A stretch of 32,610 nucleotides of DNA. Origin: Roseiarcus sp037446355 (GTDB taxonomy: Bacteria > Pseudomonadota > Alphaproteobacteria > Rhizobiales > Beijerinckiaceae). The notes under the pieces were generated by a model. The model had not been told where the DNA came from. It saw only the letters and a list, made by a program, of their open reading frames with translations, and ran no database searches. The stretch lies in NCBI GenBank assembly GCA_037446355.1, contig JBBIIT010000040.1:1-32610 (forward strand), written 5' to 3'. Shown here piece after piece: positions 1-7,971 of the stretch. The first letter of the stretch is position 1; each line of letters begins with the position of its first letter. Both the position numbers and the translations under genes were made by a program.

Positions 1-437
1 TGTTCGGCCTCAAGATGGGCGCCGACGATTTCATCCGCAAGCCGTTCTCGCAGCGTTTGTTGGTCGAGCGCGTCAAGGCGATCCTGCGCCGCGCCAATCC
101 GAAAGACGCGGCGACGCAGAAAGAGAGTGAGGCGCGCATCCTCGAGCGCGGGCGCCTGAAGATGGACCCCGAACGGCACACTTGCACCTGGGACGGCGTG
201 CCAGTGACCCTGACGGTGACGGAGTTTCTGATCCTTCAGGCGTTGGCGACGCGCCCGGGCGTCGTCAAGAGCCGCAACGCGCTGATGGACGCGGCCTATG
301 ATGATCAGGTCTACGTCGACGATCGCACGATCGACAGCCACATCAAACGGCTGCGCAAGAAATTCAAGGTCGTCGAACCCGATTTTGAAATGATCGAGAC
401 CCTCTACGGCGTCGGCTACCGGTTCCGGGAGGCCTGA
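1..437 (+). CDS. chvI: ChvI response regulator, 3' part (5' end outside the window)
   Basis: This is the C-terminal part of an OmpR/PhoB-family response regulator; the reading frame is open from base 3 and its start lies before the window. The first visible residues, FGLKMGADDFIRKPFS, are the end of the receiver domain and include the conserved K-P-F switch lysine. A winged-helix DNA-binding domain follows, ending in the usual TLYGVGYRF motif. Next comes a histidine kinase of the ChvG type, 20 bp downstream, which together with hprK identifies the pair as ChvI/ChvG (ExoS/ChvI, BvrS/BvrR). In Hyphomicrobiales this pair responds to acid and envelope stress and controls surface polysaccharide and outer-membrane genes. 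The phospho-accepting aspartate is not in view. Confidence 0.93.
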   Translation, partial: FGLKMGADDFIRKPFSQRLLVERVKAILRRANPKDAATQKESEARILERGRLKMDPERHTCTWDGVPVTLTVTEFLILQALATRPGVVKSRNALMDAAYDDQVYVDDRTIDSHIKRLRKKFKVVEPDFEMIETLYGVGYRFREA

Positions 438-457
438 GCGGCGGAGCCGCTTGAGCG

Positions 458-2296
458 ATGACGAGCGAGACGCAGAGCGAGGCCTCCTGGGCGTTCCTCG
501 TGGGGCGCTGGCGGCGCTCGCGTTGGCGTCTGCGCGCGCGTAAAGCGCTGCGCGCGGTCGAGGCGCGGTTCTCCTCCTCGTTGACACGACGCATCGTCAC
601 GCTGAATCTCGGCGGACTGCTCGTCCTGGTGATCGGATTTCTTTGGCTTAATCAGTTCCGCGCCGACATCATCGAAGCGCGCACACAGAGCCTGAAAACG
701 CAGGCCTCCATCATCGCCGCCGCGATCGCCGCCTCGGCGGCGGTCGAGACCGACACGATCCGCATCGATCCGGAAAAGCTGCTGCAACTTGCGCCGACGG
801 AAAACACGGTCCCGCCCAACGAAGACGAGTCAATTGAATTCTCGATCAATCCCGAGCGCGTTGGTCAGATTTTGCATCGGTTGGTGACGCCGACCCACAC
901 CCGCGCGCGAATTTACGACCGTGACGGCGCTCTGCTGCTCGACTCGCAGACCCTCAGCGGACGCGGCGCCGTGCGCTCCGAGGCCGGCGATCCGCTCGCC
1001 GAGGACACCTATTGGCCGCAACGGGTCTGGAATGAGGTTCGCGGCCTGTTCGTTCGTGCGAAGGCGCCGCGGACGCCGGCGGGCTGGGCGATGAACGGCA
1101 AATCGTTGCCTGAGGTCGCCGACGCATTGCTGGGCAAGGTCGGCGCGACGGTGCGCGTCAATGGCGCCGGCGAGACGATCGTCTCGGTTGCGGTGCCGAT
1201 CCAGCCCGCCAGCACCGTGCGCGGCGGGTTGATGCTATCGACGCGCGGCGGCGACATCGACAAAGTCATCAACAGCGAACGTTGGGCGATCCTGCGCTTC
1301 TTCCTGGTGATCGCCGCGGTGATGCTGCTGCTCTCGCTCTCGCTCGCCAACACGATCGCCGAGCCGGTGCGAAAGCTGGCGGAAGCCGCGGAACGGGTCC
1401 GCCGCGGCATCAAATCGCGCCAGCAAATTCCCGACTTCGGCGACCGCTCGGACGAAATCGGACATCTCTCGCGCGCGCTCGGCGATATGACGCAGGCGCT
1501 CTACAGCCGCATCGACGCGATCGAGAGCTTCGCCGCCGACGTCGCGCACGAGCTAAAGAATCCGCTGACGTCTCTGCGCAGCGCCGTCGAAACTTTGCCC
1601 CGCGTCGTCGCTGGGCCCTCGCGCGAGCGCCTGTTGTCGATCATTCAGCACGACGTCAAACGGCTCGACCGATTGATCAGCGACATTTCCGATGCTTCGC
1701 GGCTCGACGCGGAACTGGCGCGCGGCGATTCGGCCCCGGTCGACGTTGCGGCGCTGCTGCGCGCCGTCGTTTCCATGCTATCCGATTCCCCGCGCAGCCG
1801 CGGCGTCGCTCTGAAGATTCGGATCGACGGCGCGCAGGGCGGGCGGGCGCCGGACTACCATGTTCTTGGGCACGATTCTCGGCTTGCGCAGGTCGTCACC
1901 AATCTTATCGACAACGCCTGTTCGTTCTCGCGACCGGGGGGCGAGGTCCGGATTCGGTTGAGCCGCGTCGAGGAGCCCGCCCCGATCGAGGGCCTTGGAG
2001 GCGGCGAGCGCGTGCTCGTCTGTGTCGAGGATGACGGGCCCGGCATCCCGCCGCACGCGCTGGAACGGATATTCGAGCGTTTTTACACGGATCGCCCAGA
2101 CGATGGTTTCGGGCAAAATTCCGGATTGGGATTGTCGATTTCGCGTCAAATCGTCGAGGCCCATCTCGGGCGCATCTGGGCGGAAAACGTTCCTCTTCCG
2201 GGCGAGGTCGCGCCGAACGCCAAAGACCAGGCCGAGGGATTGGTTCGGCACGGGGCGGGCGCACGTTTCTGCTTAAGCCTGCCGGCCTGTCATTGA
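458..2296 (+). CDS. chvG: ChvG sensor histidine kinase
   Basis: Membrane sensor kinase of 612 residues, partner of the ChvI regulator just upstream. A first membrane helix lies near residues 48-67. A periplasmic sensing region of about 220 residues follows, then a second helix around 272-296 (FFLVIAAVMLLLSLSLANTI), a HAMP linker, a HisKA domain with the phospho-accepting histidine at H364 in AADVAHELKNPLTSLR, and an ATPase domain with the N box (LIDNACSFS), the DDGPGIP box near D525 and GLGLSIS. Length and order match the ChvG/ExoS family. Its stop codon overlaps the ATG of hprK (ATGA), so the two are probably co-translated. It should phosphorylate ChvI. Confidence 0.95.
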   Translation: MTSETQSEASWAFLVGRWRRSRWRLRARKALRAVEARFSSSLTRRIVTLNLGGLLVLVIGFLWLNQFRADIIEARTQSLKTQASIIAAAIAASAAVETDTIRIDPEKLLQLAPTENTVPPNEDESIEFSINPERVGQILHRLVTPTHTRARIYDRDGALLLDSQTLSGRGAVRSEAGDPLAEDTYWPQRVWNEVRGLFVRAKAPRTPAGWAMNGKSLPEVADALLGKVGATVRVNGAGETIVSVAVPIQPASTVRGGLMLSTRGGDIDKVINSERWAILRFFLVIAAVMLLLSLSLANTIAEPVRKLAEAAERVRRGIKSRQQIPDFGDRSDEIGHLSRALGDMTQALYSRIDAIESFAADVAHELKNPLTSLRSAVETLPRVVAGPSRERLLSIIQHDVKRLDRLISDISDASRLDAELARGDSAPVDVAALLRAVVSMLSDSPRSRGVALKIRIDGAQGGRAPDYHVLGHDSRLAQVVTNLIDNACSFSRPGGEVRIRLSRVEEPAPIEGLGGGERVLVCVEDDGPGIPPHALERIFERFYTDRPDDGFGQNSGLGLSISRQIVEAHLGRIWAENVPLPGEVAPNAKDQAEGLVRHGAGARFCLSLPACH

Positions 2297-2757
2297 TGAG
2301 CCCGCACGGAGCGGGGGCGCACGCCAGCGCGGTCGTGGTCGGCGAGGCGGCGATGTTGATCCGCGGCCCATCGGGTTCCGGCAAGAGCGCGTTGGCGCTG
2401 GATCTGGTCGAGCGCGCGATTCGTCTCGGCTTCAACGCGGCGTTGATCGGCGACGACCGGGTCCGCGTGCGGGCCGCGCATGGAAGGCTGCTGGCGCGAG
2501 GCATGGAGGGCTTCGAGGGCCTGATCGAACGGCGCGGCGAAGGTCTGATCCGTATCGCTCACGCGCCTTGCGGGGTTATCCGGCTGGTCGTCGATCTGGC
2601 CCAGCCGGAGGCGCCGCCGCCGCGTATGCCCGAAGAAACCGAGCGCGAAATCGAAATGTTGGGCGTCAGCCTGCCCCGTCTCATCTTGGACGCGCGCCTT
2701 TCCGCCCCAGAGGCCGCGATCGCCGTGCTTCGCCGACTTGCCAGAATTGCGCAATGA
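2296..2757 (+). CDS. hprK: HPr kinase/phosphorylase, short C-terminal-domain form
   Basis: Serine kinase/phosphorylase acting on HPr. It has 153 residues and contains only the catalytic domain: the Walker A loop GPSGSGKS is at residues 24-31 and a conserved GDDRVRV follows. The N-terminal domain found in Firmicutes HprK is absent, which is normal for alphaproteobacterial HprK. The start chosen is the ATG at 2296, which overlaps the chvG stop; a TTG one codon earlier is also possible. It lies between chvG and the EIIA and HPr genes. Its visible partner is the HPr at 3282, which has a candidate Ser target. This set acts in regulation rather than in sugar uptake in related bacteria. Confidence 0.92.
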   Translation: MSPHGAGAHASAVVVGEAAMLIRGPSGSGKSALALDLVERAIRLGFNAALIGDDRVRVRAAHGRLLARGMEGFEGLIERRGEGLIRIAHAPCGVIRLVVDLAQPEAPPPRMPEETEREIEMLGVSLPRLILDARLSAPEAAIAVLRRLARIAQ

Positions 2758-2883
2758 ATTGTATGGCAATGGGCGATTTTGCTTGATCATTGCGCCGCAC
2801 TGCACAAAAATAGGCGGCTCGATGGGGCAGAGACCGTCGGAGCGCTTGTGGCGAGCGCCAGTCGTTAGAGCGGTGGAATATTG

Positions 2884-3285
2884 ATGATCGGAATGGTCCT
2901 CGTGACCCACGGCCAGCTCGCCCAAGGTTTTCGAGCCGCTTTGGAGCATGTCGTCGGGCCGCAGCCGCAGTTCGAGACGATCGCCATCGGACCCGAAGAC
3001 GACATGGAGCAGCGCCGCAAGGACATTCTGAGCGCCGCGGCGCGCGTTCAGGATGGCAGCGGGGTCGTGCTCTTGACCGACATGTTCGGCGGCACGCCTT
3101 CGAACCTGGCCATTTCCGCAATGGACGGCGGTCGCATTGAAGTCATCTGCGGCATCAATCTGCCAATGCTGATAAAGCTCACTTCGTTGCGCGACAGCTC
3201 CGATCTCGATCACGCCGTGATGGAGGCCCGCGACGCGGGGCGCAAATACATCACCGTCGCGAGCAAGGTGTTGACCGGAAAATGA
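2884..3285 (+). CDS. PTS system mannose-type EIIA protein
   Basis: A 133-residue EIIA of the mannose/fructose/sorbose family. The N-terminal MIGMVLVTHGQLAQG has the phospho-accepting histidine at H9, and the LLTDMFGGTPSNLA segment is diagnostic. No EIIB, EIIC or EIID is nearby, so transport is unlikely; in Hyphomicrobiales this protein receives phosphate from HPr as part of the nitrogen-related PTS. A TTG one codon upstream is an alternative start. About 126 bp separate it from hprK. Its stop overlaps the HPr start by four bases (ATGA), so it is co-translated with HPr. Confidence is high for the family and moderate for the physiological role. Confidence 0.92.
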   Translation: MIGMVLVTHGQLAQGFRAALEHVVGPQPQFETIAIGPEDDMEQRRKDILSAAARVQDGSGVVLLTDMFGGTPSNLAISAMDGGRIEVICGINLPMLIKLTSLRDSSDLDHAVMEARDAGRKYITVASKVLTGK

Positions 3286-3611
3286 GCGCCGCCGATCCGC
3301 TGAGCGAAGAACCTTGCCCGCCGGCGCCGGTCATCGGCGGCGCGCAAGTGCGCGAGATGAAGATCGTCAATCGCAAGGGTCTGCACGCGCGCGCGACCGC
3401 CAAATTCGTGCAATGCGTCGACAAGTTCGACGCCGAAATCAAGGTCACGCGTTGCGGCGAAACTGTCGGCGGCGATTCGATCATGGGCATTCTGACTTTA
3501 GGCGCCGGTCAGGGTTCGACCATCAGCGTTTCCGCGCTTGGCGCGCAAGCGCAAGAGGCGTTGGTCGCGCTGGCGGAACTGGTGGCGAATCGCTTCGGCG
3601 AAGAGGAATGA
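3282..3611 (+). CDS. ptsH: HPr phosphocarrier protein
   Basis: HPr-family phosphocarrier of 109 residues. The motif NRKGLHARATAKF puts the EI-dependent phosphohistidine at H35. GGDSIMGILTL puts the HprK target serine at S66, so both regulatory sites are intact. The protein carries about 25 extra N-terminal residues compared with a standard 85-90 residue HPr; an internal ATG at 3357 would give the standard length. I keep the longer form because its ATG overlaps the EIIA stop. Enzyme I is not in the window. It converges on lptB, with only 12 bp between the two stop codons. Confidence 0.93.
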   Translation: MSAADPLSEEPCPPAPVIGGAQVREMKIVNRKGLHARATAKFVQCVDKFDAEIKVTRCGETVGGDSIMGILTLGAGQGSTISVSALGAQAQEALVALAELVANRFGEEE

Positions 3612-3623
3612 AGCCGCCCAGGC

Positions 3624-4415
3624 TCACATCCGAAAGTCTTCGCCGAGATAAAAGCGCCGCACGTCCGGGTGCTCGACGATGGCGTCTGGCGGCCCTTCGG
3701 TGAGTACGTGCCCGCTGTGGATGATATAGGCGCGATCGATCAGGCCTAGCGTCTCGCGCACATTATGGTCGGTGATTAGCACGCCGATGCCGCGTCCCTT
3801 GAGATGGCGCACGAGATCCTGGATGTCGCCGACGGCGATCGGGTCGATGCCGGCGAAGGGTTCGTCCAGCAGCATGAACGAGGGCTTGCCCGCGAGCGCG
3901 CGCGCGATCTCGCAACGGCGACGTTCGCCGCCCGACAGCGCGATCGAGGGCGCCTTGCGCAACCGCGCGATATCGAATTCCTGCAACAGCGAGTCGAGTT
4001 GCGCCTCGCGCGCCCGGCGATCCGGCTCGTTCACTTCGAGAACCGCGCGAATATTGTCTTCGACGTTGAGGCCGCGGAAGATCGAGGCTTCCTGAGGTAG
4101 GTAGCCGATGCCGAGCCGCGCTCGCTGATACATCGGCAGGTTGGTGACGTCGTGGCCGTCGAGTTCGATCGCGCCCTTGTCGGGCTTCACCAGCCCCGTG
4201 ATCATATAAAAGACCGTTGTCTTGCCGGCGCCGTTGGGACCGAGCAGCCCGACCGCTTCGCCGCGGCGCACGAAAAGACTGACATCCTGCACGACTGCGC
4301 GTGCGCCATAGTTCTTGCCGAGATTATAAATCGCCAGCGAACTTCGCCGATCCTGCGCGACCTCGATGTTAGAATCGGGCGAGCTCGCGGGCGGATCGAT
4401 GATAACCTCAGTCAT
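3624..4415 (-). CDS. lptB: LptB, ATPase of the lipopolysaccharide exporter
   Basis: Cytoplasmic ABC ATPase (263 residues) that powers the LptB2FG machine moving lipopolysaccharide from the inner to the outer membrane. The Walker A loop GPNGAGKTT is at residues 59-67, the Q-loop YLPQE at 105-109, the ABC signature LSGGE at 160-164, Walker B MLLDEP with D184/E185, and the H-loop histidine at H217 in LITDHNVRE. The LPQEASIF and DHNVRETL segments are typical of LptB. A nonconserved N-terminal tail of about 25 residues precedes the domain. It is the third gene of lptC-lptA-lptB, 34 bp after lptA. The membrane subunits LptF and LptG are not in the window. Confidence 0.96.
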   Translation of the reverse strand: MTEVIIDPPASSPDSNIEVAQDRRSSLAIYNLGKNYGARAVVQDVSLFVRRGEAVGLLGPNGAGKTTVFYMITGLVKPDKGAIELDGHDVTNLPMYQRARLGIGYLPQEASIFRGLNVEDNIRAVLEVNEPDRRAREAQLDSLLQEFDIARLRKAPSIALSGGERRRCEIARALAGKPSFMLLDEPFAGIDPIAVGDIQDLVRHLKGRGIGVLITDHNVRETLGLIDRAYIIHSGHVLTEGPPDAIVEHPDVRRFYLGEDFRM

Positions 4416-4449
4416 GGCGCGGCCGCGCGCCTCGCAACGGGGGCGGGAA

Positions 4450-5070
4450 TCATTTTGGCGCCTTCGGCTTGGCGCCGCCGGTCGAGTCGGCGCCGCCGGG
4501 GATGAACTGCCCCTTCACACGGCCGGCCGAACCGCCGGTGTCGACGGTCGCCTGGCCGGTCGCCATGTCATAGGTCAGTTTGTCGCCCTTAGTGACGTTA
4601 CCGCCGTCGCTCAACGTGACGTGTCCGATCAGATACACGCGATTCTGAGGCTTGTCATACGATGCGCTGTCGCCGGTAGCGGTCTGCGTCTTGGAAACCA
4701 CGGTCACGGGTCCGGCGCAATCCATGTGCTTGACCCGGCTCGACTGATTCGATGGCGCGGGCTCGCCGGGGTCCTTGGACGGCGCGGAGGTGGCGGCGGC
4801 GGCGTTCGCCGGCTCGGCCGCCTTCTCCATGAAGATGGTCATCGTCGAGCAAGTCAGTTTCGAATCGCCTTGAATGACGATGACGTTGCCGGTGTAGATC
4901 GCCTTCAGCTCCTTTTCGAAATAGACGAGCTTGTCGGCTTCTATCGAGACGGGCTCCTTGGAGCCGCCGCCCGGCAGCAGCGAGCCGGTGTCGTTCGACG
5001 TCCTGGCCGGGGCGGCGGCGGCGGCCGCGCTCGCCACGAGGAGGGCGAGAAAAACAATCGGCGTCTTCAT
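4450..5070 (-). CDS. lptA: LptA, periplasmic lipopolysaccharide-bridge protein
   Basis: Periplasmic LptA/OstA-family protein of 206 residues that forms the beta-jellyroll bridge for lipopolysaccharide. A Sec signal peptide is clear (MKTPIVFLALLVASAAAAAA, cleavage near residue 20). The body contains the repeated OstA pattern: PVSIEADKLVYFEKELKAIYTG near the start and VYLIGHVTLSDGGNVTKGDKLTYDMATGQ later. An Ala/Pro/Ser-rich insert near the middle looks like a flexible loop. The C-terminus is Gly/Lys-rich and not conserved. Its ATG overlaps the lptC stop by four bases, which indicates translational coupling. Confidence 0.93.
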   Translation of the reverse strand: MKTPIVFLALLVASAAAAAAPARTSNDTGSLLPGGGSKEPVSIEADKLVYFEKELKAIYTGNVIVIQGDSKLTCSTMTIFMEKAAEPANAAAATSAPSKDPGEPAPSNQSSRVKHMDCAGPVTVVSKTQTATGDSASYDKPQNRVYLIGHVTLSDGGNVTKGDKLTYDMATGQATVDTGGSAGRVKGQFIPGGADSTGGAKPKAPK

Positions 5071-5786
5071 GGCTGGTTTCCCCTGATCGGCGCATCCGAG
5101 TCGCCGTCCGAACGCATCAGCGACTTCACATGGCCGTCGAATTCGATTTCCTTGCCGCCCTCGCGAACGGAAGCCGAATCGGAGCTGATCGTGGACGCAG
5201 GGAAGATCAGAACGTTCACAGGATCCGTGGAGCTATAGGCGCCCGCCCTGAAATCGATGTGCGCGCTTTTCAGTTCGACCGTGTAACGGCTGTTGCGCAA
5301 TCGGACAACCCCGCTCAAGTCCATGGCCTCCTTGCCGGTGTTGTAAAGGCCGGAACTCGCCTCGACATGCAGCGTGTCGCCATCCGCTCCGCCGATCGTT
5401 CCGTCGATACCCGCAAGTTCGATCTGGCCCGGGCGGCGAACATCCTGGATCGCCTTGGCCGCGTTGATGACGTAGCCGCGTCCGTCCTGCCTGGCGCCGG
5501 TCAAGCGCGGGTGGTTCATCGTTATTTTCGTACCATCGATCGAAAGCTCACCGACTTGCAGTGCCGGTAATGCGGCGCCGAAGGTCCGATAGATCGTCTT
5601 GATCGCGAGCCCCGCGATAACGCCGACGACGCCGACGATCAGCGCCACGCGCAGCGCGCGGACGAGGCGGGAATGGCGTTGCGCTGCGGCGAAGGCGCGC
5701 GCGCTCCGCATCTCGCCCGCCGCGGACGCGCGAACTGAATGCGCTCCGTTTTCCAGGTATGCGGACGATGCGGGACTTGCGGCCAT
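5067..5786 (-). CDS. lptC: LptC, inner-membrane lipopolysaccharide-transfer protein
   Basis: Bitopic inner-membrane protein of 239 residues. It has a cytoplasmic tail of about 45 residues, one membrane helix at about residues 46-62 (RVALIVGVVGVIAGLAI), and a periplasmic LptC-type beta-jellyroll. It receives lipopolysaccharide from LptB2FG and passes it to LptA. The cytoplasmic tail is longer than in E. coli LptC, as is common in this order. It is the first gene of lptC-lptA-lptB. The region upstream to the tRNA should hold its promoter; near there I see a TTTCGT/ACGAAA inverted repeat (5832-5848) and a tandem TTGGGCGAA pair. Confidence 0.9.
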   Translation of the reverse strand: MAASPASSAYLENGAHSVRASAAGEMRSARAFAAAQRHSRLVRALRVALIVGVVGVIAGLAIKTIYRTFGAALPALQVGELSIDGTKITMNHPRLTGARQDGRGYVINAAKAIQDVRRPGQIELAGIDGTIGGADGDTLHVEASSGLYNTGKEAMDLSGVVRLRNSRYTVELKSAHIDFRAGAYSSTDPVNVLIFPASTISSDSASVREGGKEIEFDGHVKSLMRSDGDSDAPIRGNQP

Positions 5787-5850
5787 ACCCTTGCTCTAAA
5801 ACCCCGCCGATCTATGCTTGAATCGCGTCCGTTTCGTAGAAAACGAAATC

Positions 5851-5869
5851 TTGGGCGAAGTTGGGCGAA
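5851..5869. repeat. Tandem TTGGGCGAA direct repeat upstream of lptC
   Basis: The nonamer TTGGGCGAA occurs twice with a 10-bp period, about 65 bp upstream of the lptC start, next to a small inverted repeat (TTTCGT at 5832-5837, ACGAAA at 5843-5848). A regulator-binding site for lptC is possible, but I recognise no known consensus. Confidence 0.3.
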
Positions 5870-5922
5870 CGGTCGATTTCGTCTTGTAAAATGCGCATAA
5901 CACGGCGCGGGGCGCCTGGCGA

Positions 5923-5951
5923 TTGCGTCGGCCGCGATTTTGCGCTTTATG
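5923..5951 (+). promoter_or_regulatory. Possible sigma-70 promoter of the tRNA gene
   Basis: TTGCGT at 5923-5928 and TTTATG at 5946-5951 are separated by 17 bp and lie 24 bp before the tRNA. The match to TTGACA/TATAAT is only partial, so this is a weak candidate. Confidence 0.25.
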
Positions 5952-5974
5952 CCCTCGCCGGTCGCTCAGGCGCC

Positions 5975-6050
5975 GGGCCGGTAGCTCAATGGTTAGAGCC
6001 GGCCGCTCATAACGGTCTGGTTGCAGGTTCGAGTCCTGCCCGGCCCACCA
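5975..6050 (+). tRNA. tRNA with CAT anticodon (Ile2 or elongator Met)
   Basis: A complete 76-nt cloverleaf. The acceptor arms GGGCCGG (5975-5981) and CCGGCCC (6040-6046) pair perfectly. The D arm is GCTC/GAGC, the anticodon loop CTCATAA carries CAT at 6008-6010, and the T arm GCAGG/CCTGC encloses TTCGAGT. The 3' CCA is encoded. A CAT anticodon fits elongator Met or the AUA-reading tRNA-Ile whose C34 is changed to lysidine by TilS. The sequence looks closer to the Ile2 type of Alphaproteobacteria, but I cannot settle this by eye. It is not the initiator, because the first acceptor pair is formed. Confidence 0.95.
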
Positions 6051-6378
6051 CCTGACGCCGTGAATTTGCTATATTTTTAGGACACTCAGGCACTGCGGTC
6101 TGGCTGCGGCTCGCCGCGCGCGGAGCCCGAATCCGGTCTTGGCAAGAGCGGCTCCGCTTTGAGCCGGTCCGGCGGCCGCCCGCGTGTCGCCGGCCTCGAC
6201 CGCGACGCGCGTGTCGATTGCGAAGCGCTGCGTCGCGGCCACGCCCAAAATCGCTCCCGCCCCATGCGCCGCCATCCGAAAGGTCGGTGGGCCAGCCAAT
6301 CGCAGAGTTTCGATCGCGGCCCGCGTTCGCGAAATCTTCGTCTCAGCGGTATAGACCGCCCGCGAAGCCGTCCGGCAA

Positions 6379-6398
6379 GATGTAAGGACGATGTAAGG
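6379..6398 (+). promoter_or_regulatory. Direct repeat GATGTAAGG x2, candidate response-regulator box
   Basis: GATGTAAGG-AC-GATGTAAGG is a perfect 9-bp direct repeat with an 11-bp period, that is, one helical turn. OmpR/PhoB-family regulators typically bind such head-to-tail repeats. It lies about 270 bp upstream of the first redox gene. The cognate regulator is unknown. Confidence 0.35.
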
Positions 6399-6541
6399 CG
6401 GCGCCGGGTAAGTTCGCGCCAGATGACAATTTACGACGAGCGGCGTCGGACTGCGAAACTTGTCATGAATAGGGCGAGCGATCGCGGCGGCGATTGGGTA
6501 ACCTTTCCAGCGTCGTTAGAGTTTTAGCTTTTCGTTTCAGC

Positions 6542-6578
6542 CCGCCGCAATCCGGCGGCGCTACCCTCGGGTGAGGGT
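6542..6578 (+). other. Two consecutive hairpins in the leader of the redox locus
   Basis: CCGCCG-CAATC-CGGCGG (6542-6558) is followed four bases later by ACCCTC-GGGT-GAGGGT (6563-6578), both with perfect 6-bp stems. No T-run follows, so neither looks like a Rho-independent terminator. They would lie in the 5' leader of the gene at 6670. Confidence 0.3.
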
Positions 6579-6669
6579 CGATCATTCAGTTTGTCGGCGC
6601 GGTTATATTGCGCGGCAGGTTTCGCCAGATGCGCGGCCCGTGAGGGGATCACGCCAACGAAGGAAAGTG

Positions 6670-7971
6670 ATGCGTTTCGATCCGATTTACGCATATGCAA
6701 TTCCGCTGGTCGCCGCTTGGGCGCTCTATCTGCCGTTGCGCAGGAAGCAGGAGCGCCGGTCGCTATCGAAGCTTTCAGCCGCTCGCGAAGGCGGATTGAC
6801 CGAACCGGCGTCGCTGCATCCAATAATTGATCAGGCCAAATGCATCGGCTGCGGTTCGTGCACGCGCGCTTGCCACGAGGGCGACATTTTGGGGCTGATC
6901 CGCGGCAAGGCGACGCTGGTCGAGCCCGCGAACTGCATCGGCCATGGAGCGTGCAAGGACGTTTGCCCGGTCGGCGCCATCACGTTGGTCTTCGGCACCG
7001 AGCGACGCGGCGTCGACATCCCGAACGTCGCGCCGAACTTTGAAACCAACGTTCCCGGGATCTTCATCGCGGGCGAACTGGGCGGGATGGGTCTTGTCCG
7101 CAACGCGATCGAACAGGGCCGCCAGGCCATGGAATCCGTCGCCAAGCTGGACGGGCTTGGCCGAACGGACATGCTCGATGTTGTCATTGTCGGCTGTGGA
7201 CCCGGCGGCTTCTCGGCGAGCCTCGCCGCGATGGAAAACAATCTGCGCTTCGTCACACTCGAACAGGACACGCTCGGGGGCACGGTTGCGCACTTCCCGC
7301 GCGGCAAACTGGTGATGACTCAGCCTTTCACGTTGCCGCTCGCCGGCACGTATGACTTCAAGGAACTCAGCAAGGAGGAACTGATCAATTTCTTTAAGGG
7401 CATTGCCGAAAAGACGGGTTTGAAGGTCAATACCGGCGAACGGGTCGAAGCCGTCAAGAGGCTTGAAGTCGGTTTCGAAGTCACGACCGCCAGAGGCGTC
7501 TACCGCACGCGCGCGGTCGTGCTGACCATCGGCCGGCGGGGAACGCCGCGCACCCTCGGCGTTCCCGGGGAAGACCAAACCAAAGTTGTTTATCGCCTTG
7601 CCGATCCCGCGCAATACGCTGGACATCGCGCGCTCGTCGTCGGCGGCGGCGACAGCGCGCTCGAAGCGGCCTGCGAAATCGCCGAACAGCCCGGCGCTTC
7701 GGTTACGCTCTCCCATCGCGGGGAATCATTCGACCGCGCAAAGGCCAAGAATCGCGACCGAGTGAAAAAGGCGGAAGAATCGGGCCAACTGGAGGTGGTG
7801 TACTCATCTTCTGTTAAGCAAATCGGGACAGACGATGTCGAACTGAAGGTCGGGGAGGACTCCCGTGTATTTGACAACGACGCTGTCCTCGTTTGCGCCG
7901 GCGGAATTTTGCCGACGCCGTTCCTGCAAAGTATCGGCATTCAGGTCGAGACGAAGCGTGGTACGGCCTAA
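6670..7971 (+). CDS. Membrane-anchored Fe-S / FAD-NAD(P) oxidoreductase
   Basis: A 433-residue electron-transfer flavoprotein. A short hydrophobic N-terminus (residues 5-23) anchors it, and the Arg/Lys-rich segment after it places the catalytic part in the cytoplasm. A two-cluster ferredoxin domain follows: C58, C61, C64 and C68 are standard, while the second set is C89, H92, C95 and C99, with His at the second ligand position. A thioredoxin-reductase-like fold comes next, with an FAD loop VGCGPGG (175-180) and an NAD(P) loop VGGGDSALEA from G325. The CxxC disulfide of true thioredoxin reductases is missing. The ATG at 6670 is chosen for the AAGGAAAG Shine-Dalgarno sequence; the frame is open 33 codons further upstream. 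It is the likely cytoplasmic entry or exit point of electrons for the downstream cytochromes; substrate unknown. Confidence 0.85.
   Translation: MRFDPIYAYAIPLVAAWALYLPLRRKQERRSLSKLSAAREGGLTEPASLHPIIDQAKCIGCGSCTRACHEGDILGLIRGKATLVEPANCIGHGACKDVCPVGAITLVFGTERRGVDIPNVAPNFETNVPGIFIAGELGGMGLVRNAIEQGRQAMESVAKLDGLGRTDMLDVVIVGCGPGGFSASLAAMENNLRFVTLEQDTLGGTVAHFPRGKLVMTQPFTLPLAGTYDFKELSKEELINFFKGIAEKTGLKVNTGERVEAVKRLEVGFEVTTARGVYRTRAVVLTIGRRGTPRTLGVPGEDQTKVVYRLADPAQYAGHRALVVGGGDSALEAACEIAEQPGASVTLSHRGESFDRAKAKNRDRVKKAEESGQLEVVYSSSVKQIGTDDVELKVGEDSRVFDNDAVLVCAGGILPTPFLQSIGIQVETKRGTA

Larger units (their letters stand above)
6051..6669. promoter_or_regulatory. 619-bp region between the tRNA and the redox locus, no convincing gene
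   Basis: Neither of the two overlapping open frames here (6159-6527 plus, 6069-6299 minus) looks like a protein I recognise; both are Arg/Ala-rich, as expected of chance frames in GC-rich DNA. The region holds a 9-bp direct repeat GATGTAAGG with an 11-bp period (6379-6398), an inverted pair ATGACAA/TTGTCAT (6423-6429 and 6460-6466), and two adjacent hairpins (6542-6558 and 6563-6578). It probably carries the promoter of the redox locus that starts at 6670. A decayed gene on the minus strand cannot be excluded. Confidence 0.5.

Noticed and set aside
2293..3611. A complete sugar-transporting PTS
   Set aside because: There is no EIIB, EIIC or EIID, and HprK plus EIIA plus HPr beside chvG is the known regulatory set of Hyphomicrobiales.
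6069..6527. Small genes in the gap after the tRNA (76 and 122 codons)
   Set aside because: No recognisable domain, biased Arg/Ala composition and no clear ribosome site; the two overlap on opposite strands. A decayed gene remains possible but unsupported.
5975..6669. tRNA-associated integration (attachment site for a genomic island)
   Set aside because: No integrase, no transposase and no visible second copy of the tRNA 3' end in the window, so there is no support for an island boundary here.
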